A stretch of DNA of 64,000 bases from Hirsutella rhossiliensis (GCF_020360975.1 NW_025408678.1:2170001-2234000), one strand, 5' to 3'; positions 43,621 to 56,210 are shown, counted from the first letter of the stretch. Numbers and translations: made by a program. The notes: generated by a model not told the origin, from the sequence alone.

Positions 43621-44687
43621 CCCCTTATTACTAATTTTAACGAGGTTCGATTTCGACTAGTTCCCTAATTTTTCGACTAACGGACTAAAAGGTCTATTAG
43701 GGGACTAGTCGGGCCGGTCTAACTAACGGGACCGGGGCCGGGCCCGGAGTAAGAGGCGGAGCCGGGGCCGGGCCTAGGGCAGCCGTTAAAGACGGTGTTA
43801 ATACTCTCGAGGGAGGAGGAGCTAAAGGAGTAACAGCCGTAGTAGCGGGGGCTATAGTAATAGGGGCTGCAGCAGCTATAGGGGCAGCAGGTCGAGCCGT
43901 CTAGGTCGAGTGCTAGCTACGAAGGAATAAGACTGCTTACTATTATACTCGAGTAGCTTCTTCGTCTAGTTCCTAGCTAGCTTCTCGAAAGATAGTCGAG
44001 TAACTATTACTCGAGGATTTCTTCCTACTTAGCTAGCTACGAAGAAGCTAGTAGGTTCCTAGTAGAAAAGGCTCCTAGGTATACCGTATAGGTCTTCCTA
44101 ATATAGTTAGTTATATAGCCCCTCGAGGGAGCTATCGAGGTCTTAAGCTTTAAAAGCTACTACCTAGGAGTCTCTTCCTTTAAAAGAGAGATTAGCTTTA
44201 CGGTATTAACGGATTCTATTATTACCGTACGAGCAGTAGTTAGCAGCTTTATCTTATAAAGGTATTCCTTTTAGTAACTATCGTAGTCGCCTAAGGTAGT
44301 AGAAAAAGCTCTCTACTATATAGAGGTTAGCTTAGAGAAGAGGGACGCTCCCTCTATAAATTTAGTTGCTCTAGGATAAAGAGGGGGCTTAAGAGGGTCC
44401 TACTTATTATAGAAGACTAAATTATAGATAGTTCTATCTATACGAGCCCGTAGCTCCTTTACCTACTTATCCTAATCTTAGGGCTCTATAAGAATCGTCT
44501 TATAGACTATAGGGACGGTAGAGGAGTCGTTTTTCGATATCGTTATAAAGAGAGGGGGGGTAGAAAAGTCGGTTAAAAATCGGCTTTTTTAATAAGAGGG
44601 GTAAAAGGGAGCTATAAGGGATATAAGAAAGGTGCCTTTTATAGTAGCCGGAAGGTATAGGAATTCTATTCTTCCTAGGCTTATAAC

Positions 44688-45168
44688 TCTTACGAAGAGA
44701 GATATAAGAAGTATATAAAAAATATATAAAGGTAAAGTTAAAGGTAAGGGGTCGGATAGGTAAGGTAGAGAGATTTAATTCTTATAGGGGCAGTAATAAA
44801 GGTAGGGGAGTAATTATTATATTACCTTTTTTTTTTTCCTTTATCTAACGCCCCTCTTTATACCTATCTAGTATCTTAATTAATAAAGAAGATCCTACTT
44901 AAAGAAGCTACTAATATCCTTTCGACTACCAAGCTTTTTATTAGTTTTTCCCCTCTTTTTTAGCCGTTGCCGGTATATCCGTCTTATCTTTCGCTACCTC
45001 TATAGGAAGCTATTACTACTTCTACTTCCCCTTATACCCCTACCCTTCTTTCTATACCTCTTTTTAGCTCCTTCTTCCTTCTTCTATACTAGGTGTTTTT
45101 AGCTTCCTAGGTCCCTTATACTAAGGGATATCTCTAAGAACTACGAAATTAAGCTACGCTTCGTAATA
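44688..45168 (-). repeat. Copia E 5' LTR
   Basis: 481 bp, paired with 38872-39361. Shorter mainly through loss in a T-run near 44826. Confidence 0.9.
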
Positions 45169-45173
45169 TTAAT

Positions 45174-46060
45174 AGCTAGTATATACTATCTAATTATAGG
45201 TATTTATACCTTATAAAAGTATAAGACGACCTTACTAAATAAGTAAAAGTAACCTTAGTTAAAGAAATTACTATAAGAGCTATAACTAAATTTATACTCT
45301 TTATTATTTATAGGTATAGCGTAATACTATACGCTATAATCGATAGAGGGCCTAAAATAAAAAAAGACTTTAAGTATATTCTAAAGGATATAAGCGTTAA
45401 AGCTATTTAAACTTCGGTATATAATCTAAAAGTAAATATAGTAGTAAAATAAAGGTACTAAAGGTTAATAATAGTACTTATAAAAATAGTAAAGAAAAAG
45501 GGTAAGTAGATTAAATACCTTAACTAAGTAATCTTTATAAATTAAATAGTAGTTAAAGAGTCTTATAGAATATTACCTTTCTACTTACTATATAGATAAG
45601 AACTAATACTACCTCTTAAGGTAGAATACTTAACTTAGCGACTAATTAATTAAGATAAAGTAAAGATAAGAGAAGAATTATTTAAAGTATAAGTATAAGT
45701 TTTAGAAAGTAAAGAAAAAAATATAAAAGAAGCTAAGAAAAGAGTAATAAGATATTAAAATTAATTAGTAAAGAGGATAGATAAAGCTAATAAGTATATA
45801 ATAAGGAAAGAAAGCTTATAGCCTAAAGACCTTATCTTACTATTTAATATAAGATAATTAAATAATCTAAGGAGGTAAGCTAAGTATTAAATAAAGTAGA
45901 ACGGTCCCTTTTAAGTAGTATCGCGCTTAAAGTAGTTTAGGGTATATAAGATTAAGTAATAAGATAATCCTAAGAGAGTATTTAAAGAAGTTTAAAAAGG
46001 ATAAGAAAGGTTAGTAGTACTTTACTAAGGATAACTAGTTACTTTAAAGTAAGATTACTC
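45174..46060 (+). pseudogene. Gypsy F integrase, catalytic core and C-terminus
   Basis: It resumes the frame broken by copia E: YRYLYLIKV-DDLTK (for a YRYLVEARDDLTGW-type segment), then VTLVKEITIRAITKFIYSLFI, AIIDRGPKIKKDF near 45333-45375, VVKES-RILPFYLLYR-ELILPLKVEYLT near 45550-45635, KAKKRV-type helices, ESL-PKDLILLFNIR near 45812-45860 and NGPFQVVSRLKQFRVYKIK near 45900-45960. DRGPE and NGPF are typical of gypsy integrase core and C-terminal domain. Stops are TAA or TAG only. Confidence 0.85.
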
Positions 46061-48129
46061 TCGATAAGAGGAGGAAGGAAGAAATAATAAATAAAGTAAA
46101 TAATTTACTACTCTTACTAAGTAAAGAAGCCTTAGATTAGATAGTACTATAGTTATAATAACTCTTTAATAAACCTTAGAAGGATTAAAGCTAAGAAGAG
46201 GAAGAAGAGCGACTATAGATACCTAAGAAAGGCCTAAGGTATACGATTAAGGTTTAGTTACTATAACTTAGTAAAGTAAAAAAGGATCTTTATATAAGAG
46301 CCTTAAAGACACTAATTTAATAAGAAAAGGAAGAGGTAAAAAGAAGCTAGGAAGGAAAAGGTAGTAAAGATAAAAATCTATAACTATTATAAGAAGTATA
46401 TTAAAACCTAACTAGTAACTAAGGCACCGTTTAACTATTTAATTAAAGGATAACTATAATAGCTAAGATATTTATAAGCGCTTTACCTACTACCTTATCT
46501 TTTTAAATTTTCTACTTAAAGCTCCTTAAGTAAATAAAGATAATATTTCCTACCCTTCCTTAATAATAACCTACCCTTTACTACCTTAAAGAAGATAAAT
46601 AGAGATATAATTAAATAATAAAGTAAGAAAATAAATATTCTTACTACCTACCTCTTTTAAAAATAAGACTTTTTACTTTATAGATAAGTATATTTATTTT
46701 TTATTATAAAAGGGGAGACCTACTATAGCGAAAATAAACGCGCTTATAAAATAAGTTTTAATATATTTTCGACTTACTAAATTAAATATATATAACCTTA
46801 AGAGAAAAGCTTTTACTATTAAAGATAGCGACTAAATAAAGCTACTTACTCTTAGTAAACCTATTATAGACTACTATAAAGCGAACTTAAAGACTATTTA
46901 ATTATTACTTAAGAGAGAGCTCGTTAAACCTATATAATCTCTTTTTAGGAGAAATAGGTATAAGGTTAATTTCCTCCCCTTCCTTTAAATCCTTAATAAG
47001 ACTAAAGGGATTAAGGATATTATAAAGAAGATAAAGGGCGGTCTTATTACTAATATACTTATCGTAAAATTTATTAGTCTTAAGGTTAGTATAGAAATTA
47101 TAACTATATATATAGTAAATCTATTAAGGTTATAAGTAGCCCTATAATATTTAAGGAAGTACTACTATTTATAAATAAGCGCCTTAGTTAAATCTTAAAT
47201 ATAGTTAGCGTAAGAGCTATTAGTAGTACTTAAAAGAGAAATATACTTATAAAAAGGAAATATAACGTGCTTATAAGTAGAAGTTATAGTTATTTAATAA
47301 GTTTAAATATACCCTTAATAAAAGTAAGGGTTATAAGTTCTATATAAAGTAATTAAGACTACTTAAGAGTATTCTTACTACCTTAAACTAAGCTAGGAAA
47401 AGAAATATCTATATAAATAAGTAATTTCTATAAGGATATAGGTTACTAGCTAATATCTATAATAAAGGGTATAGAAGACGATTTAATTATACTAACCTAG
47501 CGTGCTTTTAAGAAAGTAAGAGAAAGGAGAGCGACTATATACTTTAACCCTAATAATATTAAAAGCTTTTAATAGGACTTATAACTAAAAGGCAATTTCT
47601 ATATAAATTAAAAACCCTTAATAACCGATATTATTTCTATTATAGACCTAAGTCTTAAAGTAACTATAGATCTATAAAAGAAAACGGTTAAAAAAAGCTA
47701 AGCGAGATTAAATAAGTTAGATAGTTATTACTTAAAAGTACTCTATATAAAAAGGAAAGACCTTAATATAATAATTCTAAGTAAGAAGAGTAGTAGTAAT
47801 AAAGGAAGGTTATAAAAGAGTAGTTAAAGAAAGGTTAACGATATTTAATAGCTCTTTAGTTTTAAGTTTAGCGGTCTTATAAGATATAATAAGGAAGAAG
47901 AGGTAGTTATAAAAGGAAAAGATAAAAGGTAGCGGTTTAGAGAAATAAAGAAAATAAAAAAGAGAAGAAGAAGAAAAGGAATAAAATAAGTAAAGAGGGG
48001 AAGAAAAGGGTAGAGATTAAATAGCTCTTTAATTAATAACTAGTAAAAGAAGCTATTTAAGTATAACGCTTAAATACGCTTAAGACCTTACCGTTATAGA
48101 GGCTAGCTAAAGTAACTAATAACCGCGCG
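46061..48129. other. AT-rich stretch, partly coding-like, not identified
   Basis: A purine-rich stretch near 46700 (TATAAAAGGGGAGACC) could be the purine tract of Gypsy F, which would put a 3' LTR after 46710, but I found no matching 5' LTR. From about 46900 to 48120 more than one + frame can be read with RIP-type stops, so no single reading is safe. The part 47930-48000 is very rich in A and G (Lys, Arg and Glu codons). Confidence 0.4.
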
Positions 48130-48372
48130 CTCTAATAACTATTTATTCCTCTTACTATACTCTCCTTCTTCCTTCCTTCTTCTTCCTTCTATATATATAT
48201 ATATATATACTTTCTATACTTCCTTACTTATAACGATCCCCTTTACTAATATAACTCTTATATATATATATAACCCTCTTAGCCTCTTAGTATTATAACT
48301 TAAAACTACTTACCTTAACTATTTAATCTTAACTTCTCCTTTTCTTTCGCTTACTTTACTTTTTCTTAAGAT
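48130..48372 (+). promoter_or_regulatory. Pyrimidine-rich upstream region of gene Y
   Basis: The + strand carries long CT tracts (TCCTTCTTCCTTCCTTCTTC near 48165-48190), a (TA)n run at 48193-48210, a second TATATATA run near 48250-48263, and CTTTTCTTTCGCTTACTTTAC directly before the inferred start. CT tracts followed by a start codon are typical of filamentous fungal promoters. This is inference from composition. Confidence 0.45.
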
Positions 48373-50874
48373 ATAGCGGCGAACCTAAATAATATCCTAG
48401 GCCTAGCTATAGACCTCCCTAAGAATACTACTATTTTCTTTAGCGTACTACTATTTAAGAGTAGGAGCTTTATTTTACTTACTTACTATAATAAAGTTAA
48501 AGTAAAAAGTAGTAAAAGGCGCTTTTATATTAATAATAAGAAAAAGTTTATAAAATAAGAATAATAAGACGTTTATAAGTAAAAGTAACCTCCTTAGTAT
48601 ATCTATAAAGATTATTAGTACTTAATATTAATAAGCCTTATTAAATAGTAGGATATTACTTTTAAAAATACTTAGATAATATATAAGGGCGTTAAAAAGA
48701 TAAATAGATTTACTAGGAATAAGGCCTACTAAGAGGAGTATATTATTAATATATATAACTTTCTTTATAAAGCTATTAATAAATAATAAGCTATAAGCTT
48801 CGGCCTTATAATAATAATTAAGATCTTAATAAGAGGTATTAAGAATATAGTATACCCCTTACCTTACCTACTATTAGTTTATACTAACTACTAAGGGGAA
48901 CCTATTAAAGATATAGAAGATAGATATATAAAGTTTTATAAATACCTAAACGATAAGGGGTATTTAATTAAGTTTACCGCTCCTACCTTTAACCTTAGTC
49001 GCTTTACGTATAAATAAAAGTATATAACTAAAGTTATTAACTTTTTAATAAAACTAAATAAAAAGGGACTTTACTAAGGAGCGTTCCTTTAAGACTATAA
49101 GGAAGGAAACTTAGTTATTTTTAATACTTAGAAAGAGGGACGGTATACTAAACTTTATATATTCCTATAAGTATAGCGGTAATTTCTTTATATCCTTTAA
49201 GTTCCTTATAACTTTACTTATACGCTAGTCCTTTATATCGCTTAGTAAGAAGGGTAGGAATATATCTACTTAGCTTTAATAATAATCTAATACTAGGTTA
49301 AAGGCATAGTTAGGCTATACTTTAAAATAATTAAGTAGTAATACTTAAAGGTTAAAGTAATTTTAAAGTAAAGGTATAAGGTAATATAAAAAGCCCTATA
49401 GATAAATAAAATCTTATACTAAGACTAGTATTTCTTTAAGCTAAATAAGAAGATAAATATAAAAGGCTATATTAATAGGCTAATATATAGAATCTAAGCT
49501 ATAATAGTAAACGAACTTAATTATATATAAGCGATATTATAAGGTAGTAAAGTTTCTTAGTAGTTTAATAGTAAGGTTAAATAACTATAAAAGATACTAT
49601 TTAATTAAGGTTTAATAACTTTTAGTAAAGTCTTTCTTATAAGGATTCCTAGGTATAAACGGATTTACTAATATAACTATATTATTTTAGGAAATTAAGA
49701 AAAATAAGCCCCTTAAGAAGTTTTAAAGGTAGTTATCTTTTAAGATAGGCTTAGTTAATAAAAACTACCGCTTTAAAAAGATATAGAACTAGCTTATATA
49801 GTAAGGAGAGTAAGAAAAAAGCTAACTATACTAGCTACCTTTATAGAGTAAATTAACTTAATCGCTTAAGCTATACGTAGTTTCTTTATAAAACTCCTCT
49901 TTAAAAAGACCCTTAACTATTTAATTATACTAATAAGAATCGAGAATAAGCTTAGACCTTTATTACCTTAAGCGTTAACTAAATTAAGCTCTTTATTTAA
50001 ACTAAGTAGCCTTTCCTTAAGTAACCTTAAGATAGGATCCCTACCTTAAAGTTTATAAAAGAAAGAGCTAAGCGCCTTTACTTTCCCTCTTAAGTATATA
50101 GCTAATTAGGCCTACTCTTTACCCGCTATTAAGAACTCCTTTAAATATATAAAGAAGTAAAAGACTTATAACCGTACCCTTGCTAATAACTTAATAAGAA
50201 GCTAGTAGGGAAGAAAGGTAGATAGCGCGGCTATTAACTCGCCCTAGGACTTTAAAATTACTAGGCGCTCGGTTAATTACCTTAAGGCTAAAGACTTTAA
50301 TAACGCTTATAGCGCGCCCTATTACTTCTTAAAAATAAAGTATAGTAGGAGCCTTTCTAGCTATAGTTCTTATAAGGTTTATACTAAGCTTTAAACCCTC
50401 TTAAGTTAAAGGAGTTAAAACCTAGGAATATATTAAAACTACTACTAGGATATTAATAACTATAATTCTATATATTTATATAGGACTACTAGTAATATAA
50501 TAACGATTAGTTTATAAGACTTTATAGCTTATTTAATCTAGTTATAGTTAAAGCTATAGACTAGTAAAGACGCTAACTACTTTATTTCCCTAACGCCCTT
50601 AAGAATAATAAGCGCGAATACTTAGGAGCGTATATAAGGGGTAGTAGAAAATTATTTAAAGACGGAAGTATAGAAGTAAAGATAGGAAAGAGCTAAATAA
50701 GTAGCTTATAAGTAAAAGGAGGAATAAATAATATAAAGGGAAGGGATTATAGTAAAGGAGAAAAGTTCTATTAACGGTTTATTTACTTACTTATATACTT
50801 AGGAAGAGAGCCTTACCTATTATTATCGCGCCCTTTTAATTAGTATCTTAGGTTAGAAAGTTACTAAGAAGGAG
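48373..50874 (+). pseudogene. Gene Y, first part: RIP-silenced unidentified large gene
   Basis: One + frame runs for exactly 834 codons with TAA and TAG as the only interruptions and with about 60 stop-free codons at its start. The inferred start is ATA at 48373 (ATG before RIP), giving I/M-AANLNNILGLAIDLPKN. Further landmarks are FSVLLFKSRSFILLTYYNK, KGVKKINRFTRNKAY near 48675-48720, EPIKDIEDRYIKFYKYLNDKGYLIKF near 48900-48975 and a probable coiled coil, VVENYLKTEV then ERAK and KEE, near 50645-50730. No family is recognised. It may be a host gene, a cargo gene or a transposon protein. Confidence 0.55.
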
Positions 50875-51249
50875 TTTAATAAGTAAGATCGTACCCCTAT
50901 AAATATTAGCTATTAAAGGGATAAGACCCTTAGTACTCCCTATTTAACTTCCTTTTAAGTATACTTAAAGGCTTTATAAAGACCTTAATTATCTAATAAG
51001 GTATCTTTCTTAATTATAGTTAATTTAAATTTTTATTTTTCCCTTTTAAAGTAAAGGCCGCTAGTTATATAACTTAAGTAAAGATAAAAAGGTATAAAGT
51101 AAAGAAATCTCTAAGACTTATATTAATAACCTAAGACTATTAAAGCTATATATAGGACTAATAATTAGATAATTATATAGTTAATTACTTTATTAATCCT
51201 TAGCTATATACTATATATGCTTTAAGTATATACCCTTATCCTTATTAAA
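50875..51249 (+). mobile_element. 375-bp TIR element (copy 3) inside gene Y
   Basis: Ends TTTAATAAG and CTTATTAAA, 9-bp inverted repeat. It is full length and collinear with copies 1 and 2. Flanks (GGAG and GTAT) show no duplication. Removing the element exactly at the TIR ends leaves the gene Y frame open (KKE joined to VYSA). Confidence 0.82.
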
Positions 51250-53027
51250 GTATATAGCGCTTAGTATAAATATTAAGGCTATATTATTTACTTCTTTTAT
51301 AACGTTAGTAGGCTTTTTAAAGAGTTCCTAGCCCTACTTAAAGAGCTAAATATTATCCTTTTATAGCTTTTTAATATAAAGGGCGACTCTTACTTTTAGT
51401 AATAGTTTACTTATAATTTATAAGTATATTACTTATACCTATTAGCCTAGCTATATTACTTATAGCGTTACTACCTAAGCTATTACGATATTATTATAAG
51501 CTAGAATCGCTTATAATAGATTCCTCTTAATAGTAATATAGTTACTTTTATTACTAGCTAAGTAGCTAATATACTTAATAGCGAGGTTCCTTAAGGCTTT
51601 ATTAAGAAGGTTATAAAAAAGGACCCTAGCGATACTAATATATTAGCGATCTTAAATTTATAGGTTATTAATAGTAAATTAAATATACTATAGTCTTAAT
51701 TTCTTAATAGGACTCTAAACCCTAAGTATATAACCGACCTAAAGTATATACTATATAGCGTATAAGCTTACTACTAAATACTACTACCTTTTATTTATAG
51801 GACCCTTATTAATAAATTTAACTATTCTTAGCTATTATTATTACTTATATTACTTACCCTTTACTTTAATAGTAAGGCTAACTTTATAAAGCTTTATTTA
51901 TAAAGTATTATATACTAAGATTACCTTAGCTATATAATAAGATAGTATAATAGACGTTTTACTTATTATACGATATAGCCTTTTATTGCCCTTAATATAA
52001 TATTATATATATAGGTCTAAACGTAAAGTAATTACTTTATTAAGTAATATAATAGCCGCCGCTAACCCCTTACCTAAGCTAACCTTAAGGAAGCGATAGC
52101 TAAGCTTAATAAGCTAAAGGCTTAGGCTTTAATCTAGTTAATTATACGCTAAGCCGCGGTAATTAAAGGCACCTAGCTATATTAGTATAAGTAAAAGAAG
52201 GAATTAAAAGTATATACTTATAATCTAAGTAAACTTAGCCTTTTCGCTACTATAAGTATAGCCGATTACTACTAAGAATCCTTTTACTATTATATACCTA
52301 GATTTAATTAGTAGTAAACTACTCCTTAGGTAGTAAAAATAGCTTTATCTTAGTAACTACTATAGGATAACGCTTATATTACTACTTACTACTTTTATAA
52401 GTATTATACGCTATTTAAAACTATTATCTTAGAGTAAAAGTTTAACTTAATAGACTCTTAAGGCCGCTATAAGTAGTAAAGTAAGGTAAGGGCTTTAGTT
52501 ACTACTATAGCTTATATTAGCTAAGTAGCTACCTAGACTTAGACCCTAATAATAATTAGTCTTATAAGTAATTCGCTTATATCTAGGGATATTATATATC
52601 TACTATTAACCTAGAGCTATAGCGAATATAAGCTCTTAAAAAAAGGAATCCTTTAATTAGTAGTTTATTAAAGTATCCCTTTATTATTTAGCTCTTATTA
52701 ATAGTACTAAACTATATATAACGCTACTATTATAATAATTACTATATATAGCTTAATAAGTATACTAAGTAAATAGAGTATTACTTTAGATTTCCTTATA
52801 GCTAGCGCTTACTAGCTTCCCTTAATAAGGTTCTTTACTTTAAATATATAAGGGAATATATATTATAGTATAACTAGTTAAGTAATAGAGATAGCTAGAG
52901 GTACTACGCTATATATATTATATTCTCTTTATTATAAGACTAAAGCTTATAAGAAAAGGAATTTCTCCTTTTTAGTTAAGGTAGTAAGTAGTCTATAACT
53001 TATAAGCGAGGTAAGTACGATTCCCTA
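51250..53027 (+). pseudogene. Gene Y, second part
   Basis: A single + frame continues for about 590 codons: IYFFYNVSRLFKEFLALLKELNIILL near 51280-51360, NSNIVTFITS, VP-GFIKKVIKKDPSDTNILAILNL near 51595-51665, LKEAIAKLNKLKA near 52078-52120, LKVYTYNLSKLSLFATISIADYY near 52205-52275, ATIIIITIYSLISILSK near 52720-52775 and ITLDFLIASAY. Several dense Tyr clusters (for example RYYLSYYD near 51465) lie where RIP would convert Cys or His codons, so metal-binding segments are possible. It appears to be cut at about 53028 by a LINE tail. Family unknown. Confidence 0.5.
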
Positions 53028-53184
53028 CTAATACCTTATTAATACCTTAGTACTATATACCTATAAAAAGGTATAAGTAATAAGCGTAGGATTAAGTAAT
53101 CGATAACGTAAGCGGAAAGATTAGTTAAAGGAGTATAGGGTAGGATTTCGTCCGGAATTTATAACGAGTATATAAGGGGCTAAA
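53028..53184 (+). mobile_element. LINE 3' tail, 5'-truncated copy
   Basis: 157 bp matching 55512-55650, the 3' end of the LINE that follows, including GTAGGATTTCGTCCGGAA and the terminal GGGGCTAAATAATATATT. It is directly followed by the next LINE body, so two insertions of one family lie head to tail. Confidence 0.8.
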
Positions 53185-55650
53185 TAATATATTAAAAGAT
53201 AACGAGGGAAGCTAAGACGGTAAAGAGGAAGTATAAGCGGGAAAGGAGCGAAGTAAACTAAGTAAACCTATATAAGGCGTCTATAGTATAAAAGCAGACC
53301 GTCCGCGAGGCAAGGAGGGCCTACTAGCGCGAGTTCTTAAAGGAATTTAGCGCCGATAATACTAAGCTCTAGAATATAGAGAGGTAGGCTAAACTCTATA
53401 GTAGGCTACTACTAAAACCAACCTATATCCTACCGTTAGTTAAGGAGGGCGAGGACTAACTAATAGAAACCTTTAAAAGGAAGGCCTAGATATTAGCCGC
53501 TAAGTTCTTCTTACTAAAGGTAAGTACGACCTAAGGGCTACCCTAGCCTATAGCTAAGGCGACCCTTATAGTCGACTAATAGATCCGGCTAGCTAACGTT
53601 ATAGTAGCGCTAGGTAAGATAGTAAGCTAGAAAGCGGCGGGTCTAGACAGCGTCCCCCTAGGGTTTATTAAGAAGTATAGACTAGCCTTAGTCTAGCGAC
53701 TAGCTATAATCTTTAACGCCTATACCTAACTTTTATATTTCTTAGAACGGTTCTATAGCGCGAACGTAGTAGTAATTTAAAAGCTAGGTAAGAGGCTAGA
53801 GGCCTACTATATAGTAAGGGGATAGAGACTAATTTCCCTCCTACCTATAGTAGGAAAAGTACTTAAGTAGATACTAGCCTAAAGGATCGCGGGAGCTATA
53901 GAGGCGAACGGTATCTTACTAAACGGATAAATAAAGAATAGGAGGGAGCGCTTTATAGAGGCAGCGATCCTATTAATAACGGAACTAGTACGCGCGACCT
54001 AAGCCTAAAAAGGCATTATATCGTTCTTATAGCTAGATATTAAGGGCGTATTTAATATAGTTAACTATAATAAGCTTATAAGGAAACTAGTACTTTAGGG
54101 ATACCTTAAATAGCTTATAAGCTTAATATAGAGCTTTATAAGTAATAAAAGATCGACCCTTTACTTTAATAGGAGGACCTTAAAGCTACCTTAAGTACTA
54201 ACGGGAGTCCCTTAAGGCTCCCCCCTATCCTTAATCTTATTTATATACTATATAACCCCCTTATATAAGAAGCTTGGTACGATTTATAGTATTTATACTA
54301 TTAGCTTCGCTAATAATATAAATATAGTTAGTATTAGACCTAACGAGGCTATAATAGTAGTATACTTAAAGGAGGCTTAGAAGGTATACGTAGAGTAAGC
54401 GGCTAAGTTCGCGGTTACTTTTAAACTATCGAAGAGTAAGTTAATATACTTTATATAGAGGAGATAAGCGATAATAACGCTAGTTAGCCTTAAAACTAAT
54501 ATATTAATACCGGTCTAGGAGGCCCGCTTACTAAGGGTTTAGGTATACTAGAAACTACGCTAAAAAGTATACTTAAAATAGCTTTAAGCGAAGATAAAGC
54601 GCTAGACTATAGCCTTAACCGGGCTCGCGTTATCTATATAGGGCTATACCTTACTACGCGCTAAGGAAGTCTATAGTAAGGTAATCTAGTCCTTAATCTT
54701 CTATGCTATAATTATATTCTATAAGATAACGCTTATAAGGGGGAAACTATATAGGATTACGCGGGACCTAGTATAGGACTAATTAGCCTACCTTTAGGTA
54801 GTAATAAGCGCTTACCGCATAACCTTAGTCTATTAAGTAGAGGTAGAGGCATAGGTACCCTTAATCGACCTCTACTTAATCTAAAGAATAATAGATACCC
54901 TTTAAAGGTTAAAGGATTTAAGGCTCCTAAGCTAAATTTAACGTATATCTAACGTAGTCGCGGGTATACTTAAGAGGAGGCGATGCTAGAGAGTAAGTAG
55001 GCCCCCGGCAGCGCTACTACCTAGTAGGCCCCCCCTCGCTAAGGAGATAAGGGGGGTCTAGAGCTAGATAGGATCGGACGACCTCCCGGATAAAGCTAGG
55101 TCGCTTAAAAGGCTAAATAAGGAATAGGCCGCCTAATAGAACGCTAAGGAAGACATAATCTAATAATACTAAACTACCCTTTACCCCGCTAACTTCCTAC
55201 TATAGTTTAATAAAGCAATAATACTAAACCGTTATAAGGGCCTCCTTAAGTATATTAGTATAGTAATTACTTAGATATATATAGGAAAGATTAAGCTTAA
55301 TAACTTTCTCTTTAACTAATAGGTCCTTAGCGTAGTCTCGCTAATATATACCTATAAATAAAAATAGGATACTATCTATTACGCGATAATTAACTATCTA
55401 TTAATAGAGAAGGTAAGAGAGTCCCTCTTGATATAGGCCTAGGACGTAAGTAACGTAAGAGCGGGCTTTTAAGGGAAAAAGATAGCGGCGCCGCTAGTAT
55501 AATAGTTCCTCCGTATAAGAAGGTATAAGCAATAAGCGTAGAATCGGGTAATCAATAACGTAAGCGGAAAGATCGGTCGAAGGAGTATAGGGTAGGATTT
55601 CGTCCGGAATTTATAACGAGTATATAAGGGGCTAAATAATATATTAAAAA
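53185..55650 (+). pseudogene. LINE with reverse transcriptase, 5'-truncated
   Basis: The + frame contains VREARRAYQREFLKEFSADNTK near 53300-53370, KAAGLDSVPLGFIKK near 53632-53680 (RT block 0/1), SFLQLDIKGVFN near 54020-54055 (motif A, D kept), TGVP-GSPLSLIL near 54198-54237, and ISFANNINIVS near 54300-54335, where the catalytic FADD reads FANN. The C-terminus has GKIKLNNFLFN, then a segment with Tyr at the expected Cys and His sites (YTYKQKQDTIYYAIINY near 55345-55400), and APLVQQFLRI near 55490. No endonuclease domain is seen, so it is truncated at the 5' end. It resembles Tad/I-clade fungal LINEs but I saw no RNase H. Confidence 0.85.
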
Positions 55651-55658
55651 AATAGCGT

Positions 55659-56210
55659 TGTAAAAGATACTTGCTAACTTACTTATTCTATCTACTACTC
55701 CTAGGGAAATCCTTCGTCTTTTATAGACCATTGCTCGCCTACTAGTAGATTAATTAGTTAGCTTTCTAGCATATTCTATAGTGCTTAAAAAGCTCTATCT
55801 ATAGTATATCTTCCTAACTTAGTAGGTGGTCTAATTATAGCGTGATGGTTAACGTAAGACTATGGGTTCTAGTATAAGTAGTGGATTTAACTAGAATGTT
55901 CTATGCCCTACCTATTCTCGTATCGCGGATATCTTCGGAACCGCTAGGCCAAAATAGGCAATAGGGTATCCGTTCTGCTCGTAATTAGCTTATGCATTTT
56001 ATGCATATTTTTGTTTATAAGGATAGGCTTATCCTGACCCGCTTTTCCTAGAGGAAGGTATAGATATCTAGTAGAGGTCTTTGTCTTTTAAGGGTTATTC
56101 CCTTAGACTATATTATAGAGCCTCTTTTTACTAGCTTATTCTATAAAGCCTCCCTATGCCTATTATTTCTTTATAATAGTAAAATAGGAATATAAGGGTA
56201 TATTCTTATA
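55659..56210 (-). repeat. Solo LTR of the copia A/G family, lightly RIP-mutated
   Basis: 552 bp, collinear with the copia G LTR at 58829-59378. It keeps many TG and CA sites (for example CTATGGGTTC and TATGCATTTTATGCATA) that read TA in the other copy. Its left junction with the LINE tail is the same as that of the copia A LTR at 2735-2760. No clear target duplication and no purine tract at 56211, so it is called solo. Confidence 0.8.

Larger units (their letters stand above)
38872..45168 (-). mobile_element. Ty1/copia element E, heavily RIP-mutated sister of D
   Basis: A 6.3-kb element with LTRs of 490 bp (38872-39361) and 481 bp (44688-45168), ends TCTTATAAAG / CTTCGTAATA and TTAAT duplications. 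It is collinear with copia D over its whole length: for example, the reverse transcriptase block with KGDLPT and LDQIDIVNAFI lies at about 40960-41060 and the RNase H block with SSIEAELLALLEALK lies at about 40080-40040. Compared with D most remaining CA and TG have become TA. It also has a short deletion relative to D near 44005 (D has extra sequence at about 35845-35935). Confidence 0.93.

Noticed and set aside
46700..46760. 3' LTR start of Gypsy F after the purine tract TATAAAAGGGGAGACC
   Set aside because: No matching 5' LTR was found near 37269-37400, so the LTR cannot be delimited.
46900..48129. A further unidentified gene upstream of gene Y
   Set aside because: Two different + frames look equally readable when stops are ignored, so no frame can be defended.
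48373..53027. Gene Y as a Starship captain (tyrosine recombinase) or other named cargo gene
   Set aside because: I could not identify the catalytic Arg and Tyr pattern or any named domain; the idea rests only on its being a large gene in a repeat-rich region.
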